Positions 26,239-34,270 of a stretch of DNA of 37,531 nt are shown piece after piece. The notes under the pieces were generated by a model that was given only the letters and a program-made list of their open reading frames with translations, searched no databases and had not been told where the DNA came from. Each line of letters opens with the position of its first letter. Position 1 is the stretch's first letter. The position numbers and the translations under genes are program-made. This DNA comes from an uncultured Clostridia bacterium (lineage in GTDB: Bacteria > Bacillota > Clostridia > TANB77 > CAG-508), in assembly GCA_944387505.1 (NCBI GenBank), contig CALXFG010000020.1, forward strand, positions 1 through 37,531, written 5' to 3'.

Positions 26239-26919
26239 TTACTTTATTTTTTCATCACTGATTAACTTACCATCTTGTATTGTAATAATTCTATCTGCTT
26301 CTAAAGCAATATTTTCATCATGTGTAATCACAATTAAGGTTTGATTATATTTCTGGTTCGATACTTTTAATAAATCCATAATTTCTCTTGAAGCTTTACT
26401 ATCCAAGTTTCCTGTTGGTTCGTCTGCTAATACAATACTTGGATGATTAATCATAGCTCTTCCAATGGAAACCCTTTGTTGTTGTCCTCCTGATAACTCA
26501 TTTGGTAAGTGATTAATTCTTTTTTCTAGTCCAAGGATATATAACAATTCATTTAATCTCTTTTCATCTACCTTTTGCCCATCCAAATCACATGGTAATG
26601 TAATATTTTCTTTTACATTTAGTATAGGAATTAAGTTATAGAATTGATAAATAAGTCCCACTTGTCTTCTTCTAAAAATTGCCAAATTATCATTATTCAA
26701 AGAATAGATATCTGTTCCATTAATATATACTTTTCCACTTGTTGGTTTATCTACACCTCCAATCAGATGTAGTAATGTAGATTTTCCACTTCCAGAAGCA
26801 CCTACAATGGCTACAAATTCTCCTTTGTTTACACTAAAAGATACATTGTCTAATGCAACAACCTCTGTATCCTTTTTACCATATTTTTTTGTTAGATTTT
26901 CTACTTTTAATATTTCCAT
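26239..26919 (-). CDS. ABC transporter ATPase, LolD/MacB type (226 aa)
   Basis: Walker A GASGSGKST, Q-loop YQFYNLIP, signature LSGGQQQR, Walker B IVLADEPTGNLD and the H-loop VITHDE are all intact. ADEPTGNLDS and the short length are typical of the MacB/LolD/BceA group that serves FtsX-like permeases. I start it at ATG 26919, eight bases after AAAGGAG, rather than the TTG six bases upstream. It powers the permease encoded next. Confidence 0.95.
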   Translation of the reverse strand: MEILKVENLTKKYGKKDTEVVALDNVSFSVNKGEFVAIVGASGSGKSTLLHLIGGVDKPTSGKVYINGTDIYSLNNDNLAIFRRRQVGLIYQFYNLIPILNVKENITLPCDLDGQKVDEKRLNELLYILGLEKRINHLPNELSGGQQQRVSIGRAMINHPSIVLADEPTGNLDSKASREIMDLLKVSNQKYNQTLIVITHDENIALEADRIITIQDGKLISDEKIK

Positions 26920-27139
26920 AAACAATCTCCTTTCTTATGTTTTAATGACTATAATTTTGCTAATCATTTTTCTATACGTTTTAACCTTTATTATATGCAT
27001 ATTTAGGACCTAAAAAGAAACGTATTAAAAATGTCACTTTTATTGTTAGTATTATATTACTACATAAAAGTGACTCTAAAATGACTTATTTAATTTTTTT
27101 ATTTCTAATTTTATTTTCTACAAATAATACATGTCTACA

Positions 27140-27313
27140 TTATCTAAAAAATAAATACATATTTATCAACGATATATAAGTTTCTCTTCCTAATATTAGT
27201 TGACTTCCACCCATATTATGTTGCATTCCAATTGGAAGCCATAACAACAATATAAAAACAAGTAATAAAATAATATATTTAAATTTTATATTATTTCTTA
27301 TTAAAAGTGACAT
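27140..27313 (-). CDS. Small hydrophobic protein overlapping the next gene (57 aa)
   Basis: An ATG at 27313, inside the end of the 73-residue gene, opens a frame of 57 residues: MSLLIRNNIK, a membrane segment (about 11-27, I/L-rich), then PIGMQHNMGGSQLILG and a second hydrophobic patch. The middle resembles the matching part of the overlapping 73-residue protein (T-V-G...F-G-S-Q), so it may be a shortened paralogue coupled to it. The ribosome site is weak. Evidence is moderate. Confidence 0.4.
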   Translation of the reverse strand: MSLLIRNNIKFKYIILLLVFILLLWLPIGMQHNMGGSQLILGRETYISLINMYLFFR

Positions 27314-27512
27314 ATACACTAACTATAAAGATTGCTAGTAAAATGCAAATATTAAAAATGAATATATCTATATATCCATAGTCTCCATCAATATTTGCCA
27401 TTTCTTGACTTCCAAATTCTTTAATTGTTGTTCCAACTGTAATTCCTTTCGTTATTATCATGACAATACATATTAAGATCAATACAATATATATAATTTT
27501 ATACTTTTTCAT
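27291..27512 (-). CDS. Small two-pass membrane protein (73 aa)
   Basis: MKKYK start, membrane segments at about 5-23 and 50-69, and a short outer loop (TIKEFGSQEMANIDGDYGY). GAAAGGAAA lies upstream. It sits between the sensor kinase and the ABC transporter, on the same strand, where clostridial modules often carry small membrane accessory proteins. No family recognised. Confidence 0.6.
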   Translation of the reverse strand: MKKYKIIYIVLILICIVMIITKGITVGTTIKEFGSQEMANIDGDYGYIDIFIFNICILLAIFIVSVYVTFNKK

Positions 27513-27544
27513 TTTTTTCCTTTCAACACTTCTTTATTTTTCAT

Positions 27545-28762
27545 TTATTTATATAATTTTATAGTGAATTCCGTCCAACTATCCTCTTCCTTTTTAGAAC
27601 TCTTTACACGGATATCTCCATCTTGGTTTCTAATAATACTTTTGCAAAAAGCAAGTCCAATTCCTAAACTATTTTCTTTACTATTTTTTGCTTTATAAAA
27701 TCTGTCAAAAATATGTCCTAAATCTTCTTTGTCAATACCTTCACCATTATCTCTTATTGTAACTTTTGTATACATCGTATTTTCTTCTAGTTTTATGGTT
27801 ATTACTTTTGCTCCATGCTCGATTGCATTTTTTACAATATTATTCATGGCTTCTATTGTCCATTTTTTATCACAATTAATGGTTTCTTCTTTATTAGATA
27901 CAATTTCTATATCTGCATGATTTATCTCACACATAGCTTTAAAGTTGTTTTTCACTTCTAAGCATAAATGATATGCATTTTCATTCTTTTTGTCTAAAAT
28001 CAGTGTTTTCGAGTCTAATTTGGCTATATTTAATACAGTTTTAATTAGCCAATTAATTTTTTCTAATTCTTTTTGACTGCTATCTAAAAATTCTTTTTTC
28101 TTTTCTTCTGGTAAATCTGTATATAAAATGTCATTAATTAGATTTAAAGAAGTCAATGGTGTTTTTAATTGATGAGAAATATCAGCTATCAATTTTTCAA
28201 TATCTTTATTATTTTTTTCTAATAAACTATTTTTTTCTTTTAACATAATGGTCATATCATAAATATCATTTTTTAATTTACTAAATTCACTTTCATCTTG
28301 TTCTTTCAAATCTATAATATAATTTCCTTTTAATATTTCTTTACAATAGGCATCTAAATCTTTTAACTTCTGATTTTGTTTTCGGATATATATAGCATAT
28401 ATACATATAACACCTAAAGTTGCTATGATAAAGAAAATGGAAAATAGAATAATTACTTTTTGAATAATTTCAAACTGCGTATTTTCTATATCAATATTTT
28501 CGGCACTAAATCCATATTTACTTAAAATATCTTCTACATTCTCATGATTTTCCTGGTTGTTTAAAAATATATTTTGTACAATTTCCTCTTCTTGTTCAGG
28601 ATATTCTTCTACAATTTTTGCCATTACTTGATTTGTATAATCATATAAGCTTTCTTTGTAATTTTTTTGAATACAATAAATAGCAAATATGGCTAATAAT
28701 ATGATAATGATTAATAGCATAGTAATATAGATAAATAAATTTCTTTTTTGTTTAGTATTCAT
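27545..28762 (-). CDS. Sensor histidine kinase (405 aa)
   Basis: Start at ATG 28762 after AGGAGAA; a longer frame reaches back into a palindromic repeat and is not used. Two membrane segments (about 9-30 and 110-135) flank an acidic extracytoplasmic region of about 80 residues. HAMP-like linker; H-box ISHQLKTPLTSLN; N-box NNIVKNAIEHGA; G-boxes DNGEGIDKED and GIGLAF with FDRFYKAKNS between. It should phosphorylate the response regulator encoded just upstream and control the ABC exporter downstream. Confidence 0.93.
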   Translation of the reverse strand: MNTKQKRNLFIYITMLLIIIILLAIFAIYCIQKNYKESLYDYTNQVMAKIVEEYPEQEEEIVQNIFLNNQENHENVEDILSKYGFSAENIDIENTQFEIIQKVIILFSIFFIIATLGVICIYAIYIRKQNQKLKDLDAYCKEILKGNYIIDLKEQDESEFSKLKNDIYDMTIMLKEKNSLLEKNNKDIEKLIADISHQLKTPLTSLNLINDILYTDLPEEKKKEFLDSSQKELEKINWLIKTVLNIAKLDSKTLILDKKNENAYHLCLEVKNNFKAMCEINHADIEIVSNKEETINCDKKWTIEAMNNIVKNAIEHGAKVITIKLEENTMYTKVTIRDNGEGIDKEDLGHIFDRFYKAKNSKENSLGIGLAFCKSIIRNQDGDIRVKSSKKEEDSWTEFTIKLYK

Positions 28763-28774
28763 ATTTCTCCTTTT

Positions 28775-28818
28775 GTCCCATTGAGATCGTTTTTCTATGG
28801 GACATTTTGACACGTCCC
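28775..28818. repeat. GTCCC palindromic repeat between regulator and kinase genes
   Basis: GTCCCAT (28775-28781) pairs with ATGGGAC (28797-28803) around GAGATCGTTTTT, nearly identical to 15116-15144. ATTTTGACACGTCCC follows, abutting the regulator's stop codon. It fills the whole gap between the two genes of the operon. Confidence 0.7.
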
Positions 28819-29496
28819 TAATGTTCAATTTTGTATCCTAATCCCCTTACTGTTTTGATGATTTCTGGTTTGTTCGGGTCTTTTTCTATTTTTTCTCTAA
28901 TTCTTTTGATATATACAGTTAAGGTATTGTCATTGACAAAATTTTCTTCATTATCCCATATATAGGATAAGATTTGCTCCCTTGTTATGATTTTTCCTTT
29001 GTTTTCAAATAACATTACTAAAATTTTGTATTCTAATGCTGTTAGTTCTACTTCTTGTTTCTCTTTTAATACTTTTCCGTGTTGTATAATTGATTTCTAC
29101 CTGTTTGATTTTTATGGTTTCTTCTTTTTCTTTTTTTACATTATGTCTTAATACATTTTTTATCCTAGATAATAATTCTCCTGCATGGAATGGTTTTGTA
29201 ATATAGTCATCTGCTCCCAAGTCAAATCCTTTTACAATATCTTTTTCTTCATCTAATGCTGTTAAAAATATCGTTGGAATTTCTTGTATAGTTTTTATTT
29301 CTTGATATAAGTCATATCCTGTCCCATCTGGTAAATTAATATCTAATAACATTAAATCATAATCATTGTTTTTGATTTTTTCAATACCTTCTTTTACCGT
29401 TTTGGCTGTATAAATTGTAAATCCTTTTGATTGCAAGTAATAAGAAATCGTATTTGATATGTTTTTATCATCTTCTACTAGTAATATATGAATCAT
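28818..29496 (-). CDS. OmpR-family response regulator, split by a +1 shift (225 aa if joined)
   Basis: The receiver domain is intact: acidic pocket EDD near residue 9, phospho-acceptor Asp in LMLLDINLPDGTGYD, Thr in IFLTALDEE, and ITKPFHAGELL. Codon 140 is CGG (29079). In the zero frame the protein ends shortly after; skipping the C gives T-T-G-K-V-L-K-E-K-Q-E-V-E-L-T-A-L-E-Y-K and the complete winged-helix domain (TREQILSYIW, DNTLTVYIKRIREKI, VRGLGYKIE). The joined length of 225 is exactly typical. Start ATG 29496 after GAGGATA. It is the first gene of the two-component/ABC module. Confidence 0.9.
29076..29079 (-). other. Candidate +1 frameshift site ACA-CGG-A in the response regulator
   Basis: In-frame CGG after ACA. 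Skipping C gives GGA AAA GTA and joins receiver to DNA-binding domain without loss or gain of residues. Confidence 0.7.
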
Positions 29497-29580
29497 GATT
29501 GTATCCTCTTTTATTATTTTGGTTTCCTTTTATTATTTTTTCTTTCTTTGTTTTTTCTTTTTTTCTTTATTATAAATTCC

Positions 29581-30327
29581 TTATTTTCTCATTTCATCAT
29601 CTTCATCATTTTTTAATACATTATTTGCATGTTTTTTAATCATTTTTAAAATAAATATAACAGATGCATCGAGTAATTCTAACATTTCTTTTTCACTATA
29701 TATTTTATATTCTGTACTTTCTCCCTCTTCTAGCACTTGAGCTCTTCCTGTACATCTATCTCTTATATATTCTATTGTTCTTTTTATATCCGATTTCTCT
29801 AATGTAATCCAATCAATATCTTTCAAATATTCTTTTATCTCCTCTTGATATTCTGGCTTATCTGCTAAATGATGATCATAAATATATTTTGAAAATATTC
29901 TAAAGTCATGTGTTTTAATCTGTCTTGCTTTTTCTGTACTGCATAAAATTCTTTCTCTATTATTTAGTGTTAATCCTATTCGATGTTTTTCTTCATCATA
30001 AATCCCATGTTCTCCATATGTTTTATCATTCCAGAAATAATCTGTTAATAGATGTACATAGTATCCTAACATTAAGGGATTAGAAAATTTAGATTTATAC
30101 TGTTCTGCAAAATTTCTTAAATCATATCTTTTCTCCATGTGTTCGACTATTAATACATCTACTTCAAAATGCGTTCTTGCATGTGATACATGATTTGTGA
30201 TTTCTTTTACAACATATTCATTTGGTATATCTGGTAATATATTGCCAAATGTAAATATATTTTTATTTATATTTATCTTTTCACTTACTCTCTTTGCTGT
30301 TGCTAAATGAATAGCCCATGTTGGCAT
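29581..30327 (-). CDS. Zinc-dependent phospholipase C-like protein (248 aa)
   Basis: MPTWAIHLATAKRV opens the family pattern (PF00882-type). It is followed by FGNILPDIPN, HARTHFEVD, GYYVHLLTDYFWN and, later, DHHLAD. The Trp-x-x-His and H-x-x-x-D/H-x-x-x-D patterns are the metal ligands of this fold. Unlike secreted bacterial phospholipase C it has no signal peptide, as is usual for the clostridial members, whose substrates are unknown. Single gene, RBS GGGGGAA-like. Confidence 0.85.
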   Translation of the reverse strand: MPTWAIHLATAKRVSEKININKNIFTFGNILPDIPNEYVVKEITNHVSHARTHFEVDVLIVEHMEKRYDLRNFAEQYKSKFSNPLMLGYYVHLLTDYFWNDKTYGEHGIYDEEKHRIGLTLNNRERILCSTEKARQIKTHDFRIFSKYIYDHHLADKPEYQEEIKEYLKDIDWITLEKSDIKRTIEYIRDRCTGRAQVLEEGESTEYKIYSEKEMLELLDASVIFILKMIKKHANNVLKNDEDDEMRK

Positions 30328-30483
30328 GTTGATTCCCCCTTTATTTCTTTTATCTTATCTTTATTCCAAAATATTGTCAAGAAAAATCCTATTTTACCAG
30401 TTCTTTTTTGATTTTTCTATCATATATTTTAATAAAATATTTTTAAGTATATTCTAGCAGTTATCTGCTATTTTGGAGGTTTT

Positions 30484-31921
30484 ATGATGTACAAATATAT
30501 GAATAAAACAAATGTGAAACGTTTCTTTAGTATTCTTCTTATTCTTTACTTTTTCATTTCTTACTCTTCTTTTGTGTATGCTTCAGATGATTCTTTATAT
30601 GTTTGGTCTAGCAATGCCAATACATTAAATATAGTTGCTAATACAACGAATTTTTCTAACACTACAAATATGACAAATTCAAGTACGAATTCCAATATTT
30701 CTAATAATATATCTACAAATGCCACAAACACTTCTAACAACACAGGTACAAGTACAAATACAACCACTAACACTTCTGCAGATGTTTCTAAAGCAGAAGA
30801 GGATCCTTCTTTACTTACTAATGCAACAAGTGAGGTAACAGATAATAATTCTTTAAATTTAGAATCTGCATCTGCTATTTTAATTGAACAATCCTCTGGT
30901 AGAATTTTATATGCCCATAATATACATGAACAATTAAGACCTGCTTCTGTCACCAAAGTTATGAGTATTCTTCTCATTATGGAAGCCATTGAAGCCGGAA
31001 AAATCTCTTTAACAGATTCTGTTCCTTGCAGTGAAAATGCAGCTTCCATGGGTGGTTCTCAAATATGGTTAGATACCACAGAAACTTTGACAGTTGATGA
31101 GATGTTAAAAGCTATTTGTGTGAATTCTGCTAATGATTGTGTAGTCGCAATGGCTGAATATATTGCTGGTTCAGAAGAAGCATTTGTTCAAATGATGAAT
31201 GATAAAGCTTATGAATTAGGTATGAGTGATACCACTTTTAAAAATTGTCACGGTTTAGATGAAGATGGTCATGTATCTTCTAGTTATGATATTGCTATCA
31301 TGTCTAGAGAATTACTTAACAAATATCCACAAATTACAAATTATACAACCATTTGGATGGATACATTACGAGATGGTGAAACACGGGCTTTCTAATACCA
31401 ATCGATTAATCAAAAACTATCCTGGCGCTACTGGTTTAAAAACTGGTTCTACTTCTCTTGCTTTATATAACTTATCTGCCAGTGCCACACGCGACGATTT
31501 ATCTTTAATTGCCGTTGTTATGAAAGCACCTTCTACCAAAGTTAGATTTGCAGAAGCTCAAAAGTTATTAGATTATGGTTTTAATAATTTTTCTTATCAA
31601 AGTTTTGGGAAAACAGGAGATTTAATTCAAACAATTAGTATTGATAAAGGTGTGCAAGCAACTATTCCTGTCGTATTGGAAAATGATGCTGGTATTTTGT
31701 TAGCAAAAGGTAGTGAAAAAAATATAGAACAAACTGTGACAATTGACGAAAATATTTCTGCCCCTATTTCTACTGGGCAAAAAGTAGGCGAAATTTCTTT
31801 TTCTTTGGATGGTGAGGTTCTCGCAACTGTTAATTTAGTCTCTCAAGTTGCTGTTAACAAAATCGATATTGCTACTATGAGTACAAAAGTATTTTCTAGT
31901 TGGTTTAATTTGTTAAGATAA
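30484..31921 (+). CDS. D-alanyl-D-alanine carboxypeptidase (DacF type), split by a +1 shift (478 aa if joined)
   Basis: Signal peptide (about 1-34), then a Thr/Asn/Ser-rich linker to about 120, then the peptidase S11 domain. Active-site motifs are S-x-x-K in RPASVTKVMS, S-x-N in VNSANDCV, and K-T-G in ATGLKTGST; the last lies in the second frame. Frame 1 reads LRDGET and then CGG at 31384 followed by a stop; skipping the C gives G-L-S-N-T-N-R-L-I, the usual continuation. The C-terminal part is the PBP5-type beta domain. It trims D-Ala from peptidoglycan stem peptides. Without the frameshift the enzyme would lack its KTG box and be inactive. Ribosome site TTGGAGG. Confidence 0.9.
31384..31387 (+). 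other. Candidate +1 frameshift site ACA-CGG-G in the dacF-type gene
   Basis: Codon 301 is CGG. Skipping the C gives GGG CTT TCT AAT ACC AAT, restoring G-L-S-N-T-N. Zero frame stops at TAA three codons later. Confidence 0.7.
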
Positions 31922-31940
31922 CTCTGGCATTCCATATATA

Positions 31941-31969
31941 TTGCTTTATTCAGCTTTTAATGATATAAT
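31941..31969 (+). promoter_or_regulatory. Promoter of the 31998 gene
   Basis: TTGCTT (31941-31946), 17-bp spacer, TATAAT (31964-31969). An AAAGGAGAG ribosome site follows at about 31988-31996. Confidence 0.7.
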
Positions 31970-31997
31970 CTATCAAATTCTAAAAAGAAAGGAGAGA

Positions 31998-32597
31998 ATT
32001 TTTAAGATTCTCACAGGTAGAACGGTATGCGAGGTAAAATTTACGAAGCACGTTTTTTTTGAGAAAGTTTCTGGAGTTGAAATAACTTTAGATGAGGCAA
32101 AACAAAAGAACCAAAATGATACTACTATGAACAGAGCAGTCTATGTAATTTATAAATTAGTTGATGCTGAAAAATTTATGATAACAGAAGGTATAGTTAA
32201 TCATAAAAGTTATTTCCATGAAGTAAAACATTTCTCTGGATATCAAATGGTTTCATCAGAATGTTTTAAAATTGAATCAATTGGTACTATTAGCAATTTA
32301 GAAAATCAAGATGCAGAATTAGCAATTAACTTTTGTATTGGTTTTAAAAATTTTATTGATAACAATGGAATTTTTCAGCAAGAATTTTATGGATTTTATC
32401 CTTTCTTTGTAAAGGAATATTTAGATACCATTAAGCAACAAAAACTTTCTAATTATGAATTTTACATATTCTTCTTTGATACACTTAATGTATGGTGTGG
32501 GTTAATCCATGTGGCATCAATAGAGGGAAATATCATTATAGATACTAATGGTAATACTTACAAAGTTGTAGGATTTACAAAAATCACCTGTTCATAG
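31998..32597 (+). CDS. Hypothetical protein with no ordinary start codon (about 199 aa)
   Basis: The frame is open from 31941, but that part is promoter. After the AAAGGAGAG site there is no ATG, GTG or TTG in frame until ATG 32127; in-frame ATT codons stand at 31998 and 32007. Either a rare ATT start is used, the 5' end has been replaced, or the shorter product from 32127 (156 residues) is made. The protein is soluble, rich in Phe, Tyr and Asn, with no family I recognise. A terminator follows its stop. Confidence 0.5.
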   Translation: MFKILTGRTVCEVKFTKHVFFEKVSGVEITLDEAKQKNQNDTTMNRAVYVIYKLVDAEKFMITEGIVNHKSYFHEVKHFSGYQMVSSECFKIESIGTISNLENQDAELAINFCIGFKNFIDNNGIFQQEFYGFYPFFVKEYLDTIKQQKLSNYEFYIFFFDTLNVWCGLIHVASIEGNIIIDTNGNTYKVVGFTKITCS

Positions 32598-32607
32598 TAA
32601 AAAAATT

Positions 32608-32637
32608 GGACCGTTCTTCCTAAAAAGAGAATGGTCC
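32608..32637 (+). terminator. Terminator of the 31998 gene
   Basis: A 10-bp stem with one G-U pair (32608-32617 with 32628-32637), then TAAAACTTTTT. Confidence 0.75.
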
Positions 32638-32646
32638 TAAAACTTT

Positions 32647-32772
32647 TTAACTATTTCTATTTTTTTCTCCTCCTGGATGGACATATCTATTAACTACATT
32701 AGATCTTTGACCTAAGGATTTCTTTAATCTCATATCACTAAATCCTTCTTCATATCTTGTCGTTGCAAACTT
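32647..32772 (-). pseudogene. C-terminal remnant of a tyrosine recombinase
   Basis: Between two stops the minus strand encodes about 41 residues without a start: KFATTRYEEGFS, then LKKSLGQRSNVVNRYVHPG. This matches the end of phage-type integrases (the F-A-T ... E-G, L-G-H/Q-R-S, and R-Y-x-H box holding the catalytic tyrosine). The upstream catalytic half is gone. It marks an old integration or excision event. Confidence 0.55.
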
Positions 32773-32829
32773 CTAGTTCTTTTCAATTTGAGAAAAAATT
32801 TTTTAATTCCCCCACATATTTTTAATTTG

Positions 32830-32876
32830 AAAAAAGCATAATAAAATGGTATAAACTCATCTTATTATGCTTTTTT
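32830..32876. terminator. Bidirectional terminator
   Basis: A 15-bp perfect stem (32830-32844 with 32862-32876) with A6 and T6 outer arms, directly after the stop of the 94-aa gene. Confidence 0.85.
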
Positions 32877-32881
32877 CGTTT

Positions 32882-33166
32882 TTAAATCACAGTAATACCA
32901 GTCGGATTTTCTGGACTGACATAAATAGGTTCTCTCCCATTGATATCTTCTGTCTTGTATGTGTTTACTTGCTCTAATTTAAGCACACTACATATCTTTC
33001 CTTTGTAGGTTATTGTTTCTGAACAAGCCAAAAATTCCAAATCTTTCAAATCATCACATTCTGCATTTCTTTTTAACATAGTCCATGTTTCATGGAAAAA
33101 ATATATCTGTTTCTTTTTCTGATTCCGAATTCTTGATACTACTTTTTTGGGAGTTACTTCTTTCAT
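32882..33166 (-). CDS. Hypothetical protein (94 aa)
   Basis: A very basic start (KEVTPKKVVSRIRNQKKKQ) is followed by a mixed domain with two cysteines. I do not recognise it. An AAGGAGG-type site precedes ATG. One arginine (in RIRNQ) is CGG with the frame kept, as in the other acquired genes. It sits beside the recombinase remnant and may be cargo of the same lost element. Confidence 0.5.
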   Translation of the reverse strand: MKEVTPKKVVSRIRNQKKKQIYFFHETWTMLKRNAECDDLKDLEFLACSETITYKGKICSVLKLEQVNTYKTEDINGREPIYVSPENPTGITVI

Positions 33167-33366
33167 CTACATTTTCCTCCTTAACAATTATTTTACAAAG
33201 GTTAATCAGTTAAAGCTATTTTTACCGAAATAGCAACGGAAAGTATTTAAATTATAGCATTTTTTGAACATAAAATCAAACATTATTTTATGTCTTACAA
33301 TTAATTATGAATTAAAAAACTAAATTGTATTTTTCATGCATATATTAATTGTAATGGAGGAAAATT

Positions 33367-34152
33367 ATGAAATTAGTTATGATAAAAAAGAAATCAGTCT
33401 TTAAATTCTTTATATCTTTATTTTGTATATCTATACTAAACTTTTTTGTTTTTTATCTTTTTTCTATAAAGTCAAATACACTATCTACCAGTGCTATTGA
33501 CGAAAATACTTTTCAAAATAAAGTCTCTAGTCTTATTAATCAAAAAGAAAAAATTGCCTATTTGACATTTGATGATGGTCCTACTTTAACATCCACACCT
33601 AAAATTCTTGATATATTGTCTGAAGAAAATGTAAAAGCAACCTTTTTTGTTGTTGGAAAGCATGTTAAAGAACATCCCGAACTTGTAAAACGTGCATATG
33701 ACGAAGGACACTATATTGCAAATCACAGTTATAGTCATAATAATGATAGACTATATATAAATTCTGATAGTTTTATCAATGAAATTCTATCTACTGATGT
33801 AGAAATTGGTAAAGCCATTGGCATAGAAAATTACCATTCTCATGTTTTTCGATTTCCAAATGGATATATGGCACCAAGATATAAAGCTAAAAAGCAAGAA
33901 TATGCGAAACGACTTCCTGATATAGATTATACTTATATAGATTGGAATGCTTTAAATAAAGATTCTGAGAAAAAATATAGTAATGCGGAATTATTAAATA
34001 ATTTAAAAGAATCTTCTAAAAACAAAGGTACTCTAGTCATTTTAATGCATGATACTTCTGATGTGAATGACACACATCTTGTTTTAAAAGATTCTATTCA
34101 TTACTTAAAGGAACAAGGCTATACATTTCAAAATTTTTATAATTTGAAATGA
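33367..34152 (+). CDS. Polysaccharide deacetylase, NodB domain, membrane-anchored (261 aa)
   Basis: An N-terminal membrane segment (about 12-34) is followed by a NodB domain with the metal and catalytic motifs TFDDGP, HSYSH, RFPNG, DWNAL and ILMHD. It likely removes acetyl groups from peptidoglycan or a secondary wall polysaccharide, on the outer face of the membrane. Single gene; ATGGAGG site. The motifs are complete, so it should be active. Confidence 0.92.
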   Translation: MKLVMIKKKSVFKFFISLFCISILNFFVFYLFSIKSNTLSTSAIDENTFQNKVSSLINQKEKIAYLTFDDGPTLTSTPKILDILSEENVKATFFVVGKHVKEHPELVKRAYDEGHYIANHSYSHNNDRLYINSDSFINEILSTDVEIGKAIGIENYHSHVFRFPNGYMAPRYKAKKQEYAKRLPDIDYTYIDWNALNKDSEKKYSNAELLNNLKESSKNKGTLVILMHDTSDVNDTHLVLKDSIHYLKEQGYTFQNFYNLK

Positions 34153-34211
34153 TTTTGGTAAATTTCAGACTATTAAAATAACTTAAACCATGAATAATTG
34201 ATTTTAAATAT

Positions 34212-34254
34212 ACAAAACTGCATTTTTGACAATATGTCTCAAATGCAGTTTTGT
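34212..34254. terminator. Convergent terminator
   Basis: A 14-bp perfect stem (34212-34225 with 34241-34254) around a 15-base loop, between the deacetylase and the convergent cupin-like gene. Confidence 0.7.
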
Positions 34255-34270
34255 ACAATCAGTTGGATAC

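Noticed and set aside
30561..31049. Long minus-strand frame of 162 codons opposite the dacF-type gene
   Set aside because: It lies antisense to the signal peptide, Thr/Asn-rich linker and SxxK region, and its Val/Leu-rich repeats are simply the complement of that linker.
16013..31387. Treating the four split genes simply as pseudogenes
   Set aside because: Each shows one identical lesion and otherwise fully conserved sequence on both sides; decaying genes would carry varied lesions, and ftsZ is not expected to be dispensable.
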